64,000 nt of DNA. It comes from Mesobacillus foraminis (lineage in GTDB: Bacteria > Bacillota > Bacilli > Bacillales > Cytobacillaceae). The position numbers and the translations under genes are program-made. The notes under the pieces were generated by a model. That model was not told the origin of the DNA. It did not search any database and saw only the letters and a list, made by a program, of their open reading frames with translations. Below are positions 60,080 to 64,000 of the stretch, in pieces; positions within the stretch are counted from its first letter, which is position 1; each line of letters starts with the position of its first letter. Location of the stretch: positions 75,916-139,915 of the forward strand of contig NZ_SLVV01000014.1 in the NCBI RefSeq assembly GCF_004340465.1, read 5' to 3'.

Positions 60080-60970
60080 ATGAGCAGAATGCATGCCAAT
60101 GAATTGGATGTTCATATGAGTCTTGTTAGAGACTTAATCGATCAGCAGTTCCCTGAATTCTCCAGGTTACCGATAACTCCCGTGAATTCGGTTGGTACGG
60201 TTAATCATGTATACAGGCTGGGGGAAGAGCTATTTATACGCCTGCCAAGGGTAAAAGAGTGGGCAGATATAGAAAAAGAGTGGAGATGGATTCCTTATCT
60301 AGCTCCCCGCTTGACACTCAAGATACCCGAACCCGTGGCTTTAGGTCAACCTGATCCTTTATACCCTGTGAACTGGGCCATATACAAATGGATAGAGGGC
60401 AATAACTATTCTGATGAGTTAATTGATGACGAAAGAGGAGCTGCAAGGGATTTGGCACATTTTGTTAATGAAATTCACTCAATTGATGTGCCGGCTGGTA
60501 CGCCCAGGGCAGGACGAGCTCCTTTGCTTGAGTTAAATAAAAGAACAATAGATTGTATGAATGAGGCAGATGATTTGCTGGACAGAGACAGAGTATTAGC
60601 AGCGTGGGAAGATTCCTGTAAAGCTTCTGTCTGGAACGGTCATCCAGTATGGATACATGCTGATTTACTTAGAACCAATCTTTTGGTTCATTCGGGACGT
60701 TTAGCTGCAGTCATCGATTTTGGCGGAGCGGGAATTGGAGATCCGGCTTTTGACCTTATACCTGCTTGGAGTATCTTCAACTCCAAAGGGCGGAAAGTCT
60801 TTCAGAATTCCATCCATGCCGACAAGGATACATGGCTTCGCGCCCGAGGGTATGCACTTCACCAGGCAGTACTGATCATTCCATACTATCGAGCAACAAA
60901 CCCACAATTTGTTACCCTGGCGAAAAGAACGCTGGATGAGATATTGGCGGACATCGAAACAGGAGAATAA
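60080..60970 (+). CDS. APH-like phosphotransferase (kinase fold)
   Basis: 296 aa with AGAAGGTGG upstream. Marks: VNSVGTVNHVYRLGEELFIR (nucleotide loop), PVWIHADLLRTNLLVHSGRL (catalytic Asp in a His-Ala-Asp version, followed by Asn), and AVIDFGGAGIGDPAFDLIPA (Mg site). Close to known streptomycin/hygromycin-type and macrolide-type relatives in family outline, but the substrate cannot be inferred. Single gene. Confidence 0.87.
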   Translation: MSRMHANELDVHMSLVRDLIDQQFPEFSRLPITPVNSVGTVNHVYRLGEELFIRLPRVKEWADIEKEWRWIPYLAPRLTLKIPEPVALGQPDPLYPVNWAIYKWIEGNNYSDELIDDERGAARDLAHFVNEIHSIDVPAGTPRAGRAPLLELNKRTIDCMNEADDLLDRDRVLAAWEDSCKASVWNGHPVWIHADLLRTNLLVHSGRLAAVIDFGGAGIGDPAFDLIPAWSIFNSKGRKVFQNSIHADKDTWLRARGYALHQAVLIIPYYRATNPQFVTLAKRTLDEILADIETGE

Positions 60971-61401
60971 GAAATTGAAATAAGGTAGGCACGTTTGAAA
61001 TCCTATCCTCGGAGTCTTAAAAGTATATAATGTCTCAGGAACATGCAGCAGATAGTTCGATTCCCAACCTAACAAAAGACCTCCTATAACGGAAAGGGGG
61101 TAGACGCTTTTACAAGATAATAAGTTTCCTATATAGGCTTGTTTGTTGGGGCATTAAAAGACTTTCTGCAAAAATCATTTTTTTGATGAAAAATGTCTTG
61201 CAATGACAGGCTGGGGTGCTTCTGAGAAAAGCGCCTTTTTTTGCTGATTTTTATGTCCAAAAGGGACTTAATATAAGTTGATTTATATTCAATCGTAAAG
61301 GCTGTTCATTCACAGTCAATTCCCAAAAATGGAATTAATCTGGAGTTTATATTAAAATGGTAAATTGTGAGGTAATATATTCCATAACGAGGGGGAGAAC
61401 G
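60971..61401. other. Intergenic with a terminator
   Basis: A hairpin GGTGC/GCGCC with a U-run at about 61213-61245 is visible. No gene found; the region just before the subtilase contains its promoter. Confidence 0.45.
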
Positions 61402-62862
61402 ATGAAGAAAATTTTAGTAAAATCCATGCTTTCTGTGACCGTAGCATTCGGTCTCGTGGCAGGAGGTGCAGCACCTGGTCTGGCTGCTGAAAACCAAGTG
61501 GCAAAAACAGAAGGGAAAAACCTGTATGCAATCGCATTTAAAAACGGGCTGCCAAAGGATTATGAACAAGCAATCGAGAAGGCAGGCGGCCATGTCGGGA
61601 ATGCACTCCCGGAAGTGGGTGGGATCCAGGCCATGTCCGATAATCCTGCATTTTTAAGCAATCTAAAAAAATTGCCGTCCATTGAGGTGGCCAGCAGGGA
61701 AGTGCCGCTCACATTGAACCAGCCAGCAGTGATTTCGAATCTGGCCCAAACTGCTGCCATCAATGAACAGGGAAGTCTGTGGGATTCTCAATGGGACATT
61801 CAGAGGGTAACAAACAATGGAGAATCCTATAAAATCGAAACCGGCGGATATAAAAATGAAGACGGAGATACCGTACATAAAGCGGTTGTAGGTGTTATTG
61901 ATACGGGAATTGACCCGGAACATCCGGATTTACAGAAAAATCTTCTTGGAGGGGTGAATTTGGTCCCCGCCGGCATGGATGAAACTGAAACCGGAGATCC
62001 CAATGACCTAGTGGACCGAAATGGCCATGGAACACATGTCTCCGGAATCATTGCCGCAAATGGAAATGTCAAAGGGGTAGGACCTGATCTTGGAATTCGT
62101 ACCTATCGTGTCCTCTATTCGGAGCTGGCTCTCACGACGCCATCCATCATCATTGATGGCATCATTGCAGCTGCGAATGACGAGGTCGACGTTATCAATA
62201 TGTCTCTCAGACTCTATAATACTTCAAAAACAATTATGGATGGCGAAACCTATAAAACAACAGCTGATACCTTATTGTGGAAACGTGCGATTCAATACGC
62301 CCTGAAGAAAAATGTAACCGTAGTAGGGGGGAGCGGGAATGAGAGCTTGAACCTTGATAACAAAAATGAGGTTACTAATTACTTAAGCACCCTTTACGAA
62401 CCACTTGGAATCACACTCAAGGGACCGACAACGGTTGTGCCGGCACAGATGCCAGGTGTAATCAATGTATCCGCTTCGAACAAATGGTCTCAACAAGAAC
62501 TTGCCTTCTTCTCTAATTATGGAAATAGTGCGATTGACGTGGCTGCTCCAGGAGGAGACCTTGGCAGGAAATATGCAGAAACCCTAGATCCAGAAAGTGC
62601 CGATACAACGAACCTAATCCTTAGTACATGGCCGACCTACTTGGGTACCCCTTATTCCTATAACGCAGGAACATCAATGGCTGCTCCGCAAGTAGCCGGA
62701 ATTGCAGGGGTTCTAAAAGCAGCAAACCCAGACCTAAAACCTTCACAAGTTTCAGCCATCATTAACCAGACAGCCATTGACTACGGAAAGCCAGGCCAGG
62801 ATGCTCTTTTCGGTTCAGGTGAGGCCAATGCGTATCGGGCATTGAAGGGAATTAAGAAGTAA
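61402..62862 (+). CDS. Secreted subtilisin-like S8 serine protease
   Basis: 486 aa from ATG 61402 with GGGGGAGAACG upstream. A signal peptide (VKSMLSVTVAFGLVAGGAAP) and an I9-like prodomain (about 30-120) precede the catalytic domain. Catalytic Asp: VVGVIDTGIDPEHPDL; His: DRNGHGTHVSGIIAANG; Ser: NAGTSMAAPQVAGIAGVLKA. The oxyanion Asn is in GGSGNESLN. No C-terminal anchor or SLH repeats are seen. Extracellular or lantibiotic-leader-type protease; the substrate is not determined. A terminator lies at 62896-62937. Confidence 0.93.
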   Translation: MKKILVKSMLSVTVAFGLVAGGAAPGLAAENQVAKTEGKNLYAIAFKNGLPKDYEQAIEKAGGHVGNALPEVGGIQAMSDNPAFLSNLKKLPSIEVASREVPLTLNQPAVISNLAQTAAINEQGSLWDSQWDIQRVTNNGESYKIETGGYKNEDGDTVHKAVVGVIDTGIDPEHPDLQKNLLGGVNLVPAGMDETETGDPNDLVDRNGHGTHVSGIIAANGNVKGVGPDLGIRTYRVLYSELALTTPSIIIDGIIAAANDEVDVINMSLRLYNTSKTIMDGETYKTTADTLLWKRAIQYALKKNVTVVGGSGNESLNLDNKNEVTNYLSTLYEPLGITLKGPTTVVPAQMPGVINVSASNKWSQQELAFFSNYGNSAIDVAAPGGDLGRKYAETLDPESADTTNLILSTWPTYLGTPYSYNAGTSMAAPQVAGIAGVLKAANPDLKPSQVSAIINQTAIDYGKPGQDALFGSGEANAYRALKGIKK

Positions 62863-62895
62863 GGCTTTTAGTAAGGAAAAGACTTCATGTCAGAA

Positions 62896-62937
62896 ACGGG
62901 GACATCACCTAAATTAGGGATGTGCCCGTTTTTTACT
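62896..62937 (+). terminator. Intrinsic terminator
   Basis: AACGGGGACAT and ATGTGCCCGTT stem, then TTTTTAC. Confidence 0.85.
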
Positions 62938-62959
62938 CAGTAAGAAATTAAATGTCCCC

Positions 62960-63700
62960 GGGAATTCGTTTAAAAAAATAAATGGTCTGAATTGAAAAAT
63001 ATAAAGGGTCATTTGAAAAATAAAACAGTCGATTAGGATAATAAATCAGGAAATTGAAAAATAAGAGGCTGACTTTGAAAAATAAATGTAGGACCACAAG
63101 CAAAGGCAGAGGCTTTGAAAAATAAATGCTTGGAAATGATAAGTAAAAAGGGGCATTTGGAAAATAAATTGGTCGATTTTGATAATAAATCAGGAATTTG
63201 AAAAATAAGAGGCTTCCTTCGAAAAATAAGTGTAGGGCCACAAGCAAAGACAAAGGCTTTGAAAAATAAATGCTTGGAAATGAAAAGTAAAAAGGGACAT
63301 TTGAAAAATAAACCAGTCGATTAGGATAAAAAATAAGGAAATTGAAAAATAAGAGGCTGACTTTGAAAAATAAGTGTAGGGCCATAAGCGAAAGCAAAGG
63401 CTATGAAAAATAAATGACTGGAATTGAAAAATAAAAAGGCGACTTTGAAAAATAAACCAGTCGATTAGGATAATAAATCAGGAAATTGAAAAATAAGAGG
63501 CTGACATTGAAAAATAAGTGTAGGGCCACAAGCGAAGGCAAAGGCTATGAAAAATAAATGAGTGGAAATAATAAATAAAAAGGGACATACAAAAAATAAA
63601 AATGTCGATTAGGATAATAATCAGGGAATTTGAAAAATAAGAGGCTGACTTCGAAAAATATGTGTAGGGCGACAAGCGAAAGCAAAGGTACATCTAAGCT
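62960..63700. repeat. Phased A-rich tandem array (right)
   Basis: Same architecture as the left array: elements TTTGAAAAATAAA spaced about 21 bp, with a GC-richer linker (TAGGGCCACAAGCGAAGGCA) at 63088, 63231, 63374, 63519 and 63663, giving units of 143-145 bp. One element per unit is the GGATAATAAA variant. The minus-strand frames (62948-63397 and 63478-63693) read as Phe-rich heptads but are broken by the non-multiple-of-three units. The linker sequence differs completely from that of the left array. Confidence 0.9.
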
Positions 63701-63865
63701 GGAAATGTGCACTCTACCCAAGTAGATTCATTAATTTAAATGAAGATGAAACTTTTCAGGAACTTAAACAGTATTAATGGGTACATCCTTTTGGCTGTCA
63801 GCAACAAAATCTAATTCCTTTGATATGGAATGACTGGGATTGGATACGGAAAGAAGGTATATGGG

Positions 63866-64000
63866 TTGAAGATAAAGCGAAGGATAAAATACTATCTGCT
63901 CCGCTTATTTCGTATAAAGGCCAGCCCTCAGCAGGTGGCTTTTAGTCTGACATTAGGTTTTATCCCGAGCTGGATTCCTACGTTTGGCATTGGACCGATC
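63866..64000 (+). CDS. DUF2062 protein, N-terminal part (continues beyond the window)
   Basis: TTG 63866 with GAAGGTATATGGG upstream, 45 codons visible: KIKRRIKYYLLRLFRIKASP, then QQVAFSLTLGFIPSWIPTFG. The basic head and the FSLTLGFIPSWIPTFG block match DUF2062-type membrane proteins. The gene runs off the window end, so only the start is certain. Confidence 0.6.
   Translation, partial: MKIKRRIKYYLLRLFRIKASPQQVAFSLTLGFIPSWIPTFGIGPI

Noticed and set aside
62948-63693. Minus-strand Phe-rich frames of the right array
   Set aside because: The same heptad artefact; frames are broken by units of 143-145 bp and there are no ribosome sites.
1-64000. Search for rRNA, tRNA, transposase and integrase genes
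   Set aside because: None was recognised by eye; absence should be confirmed by a covariance-model and profile scan.

Overview
The window looks like chromosomal DNA of an endospore-forming, low-GC Gram-positive bacterium of the family Bacillaceae. Three things point there: strong AGGAGG-type ribosome binding sites with frequent TTG and GTG starts, a CwlJ spore-cortex hydrolase, and many Bacillus-type families (YolD, DUF1048/PadR, CBO0543, DUF6241, AmyA-like amylase, CPBP protease). A relative of Mesobacillus, Cytobacillus or Neobacillus is a guess and cannot be decided from this sequence alone. No rRNA, tRNA, transposase or CRISPR array was recognised.

Layout. Positions 1-512 hold an array of A-rich 21-bp elements grouped in units of about 144 bp. 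A sister array with the same architecture lies at 62960-63700, so the window is almost framed by the two. 0.8-9.5 kb: small acidic or polar proteins, a methyltransferase, a copCD copper pair, an SOS-type yolD gene, a DinB-like protein, an orphan PD-(D/E)XK nuclease, a UDG-like protein, a nitroreductase and a monooxygenase. 10-12.7 kb: a two-gene carboxy(nor)spermidine operon on the minus strand behind a leader with its own promoter and terminator. 13.2-28.3 kb: scattered single genes (AraC regulators, EamA transporter, GNAT, membrane proteins) mixed with broken genes: an aminoglycoside-phosphotransferase-like gene with an internal TAG joined to the tail of an M20 peptidase, an AlkD-like remnant, and an iron alcohol dehydrogenase with a microdeletion. 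28.3-42.8 kb: an ArsR regulator that appears to be read from a leaderless mRNA, a quinone-oxidoreductase-like gene, histidine phosphatase, second DinB, Rrf2/TrxR-like pair, a site-2 protease whose C-terminal part is duplicated 8 kb upstream, an esterase and a CBS protein. Intergenic gaps here carry a dispersed AACGGGTGC plus terminator repeat. 43-49.7 kb: Nudix, methyltransferase and kinase-like genes, an SDR, a secreted amylase behind three LacI/CcpA-type operators, and cwlJ. 50.3-50.9 kb: a 52-bp tandem array of hairpins upstream of a DUF6241 membrane protein. 51.5-64 kb: a CPBP protease split by TAG, CBO0543 membrane proteins, SDR, an HPr/Crh-like protein lacking the normal phosphorylation histidine, PadR-DUF1048, a nucleotide kinase, another kinase-like enzyme, a secreted subtilase, the second array, and the start of a DUF2062 gene.

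Most genes stand alone or in pairs between intrinsic terminators, the pattern of an accessory region. Several families recur (four phosphotransferase-like genes, two DinB, two GNAT, two SAM methyltransferases, two SDR), and at least six genes are decayed. The least explained elements are the two phased A-tract arrays, the 52-bp hairpin array, the spermidine-operon leader and the His-less HPr protein.
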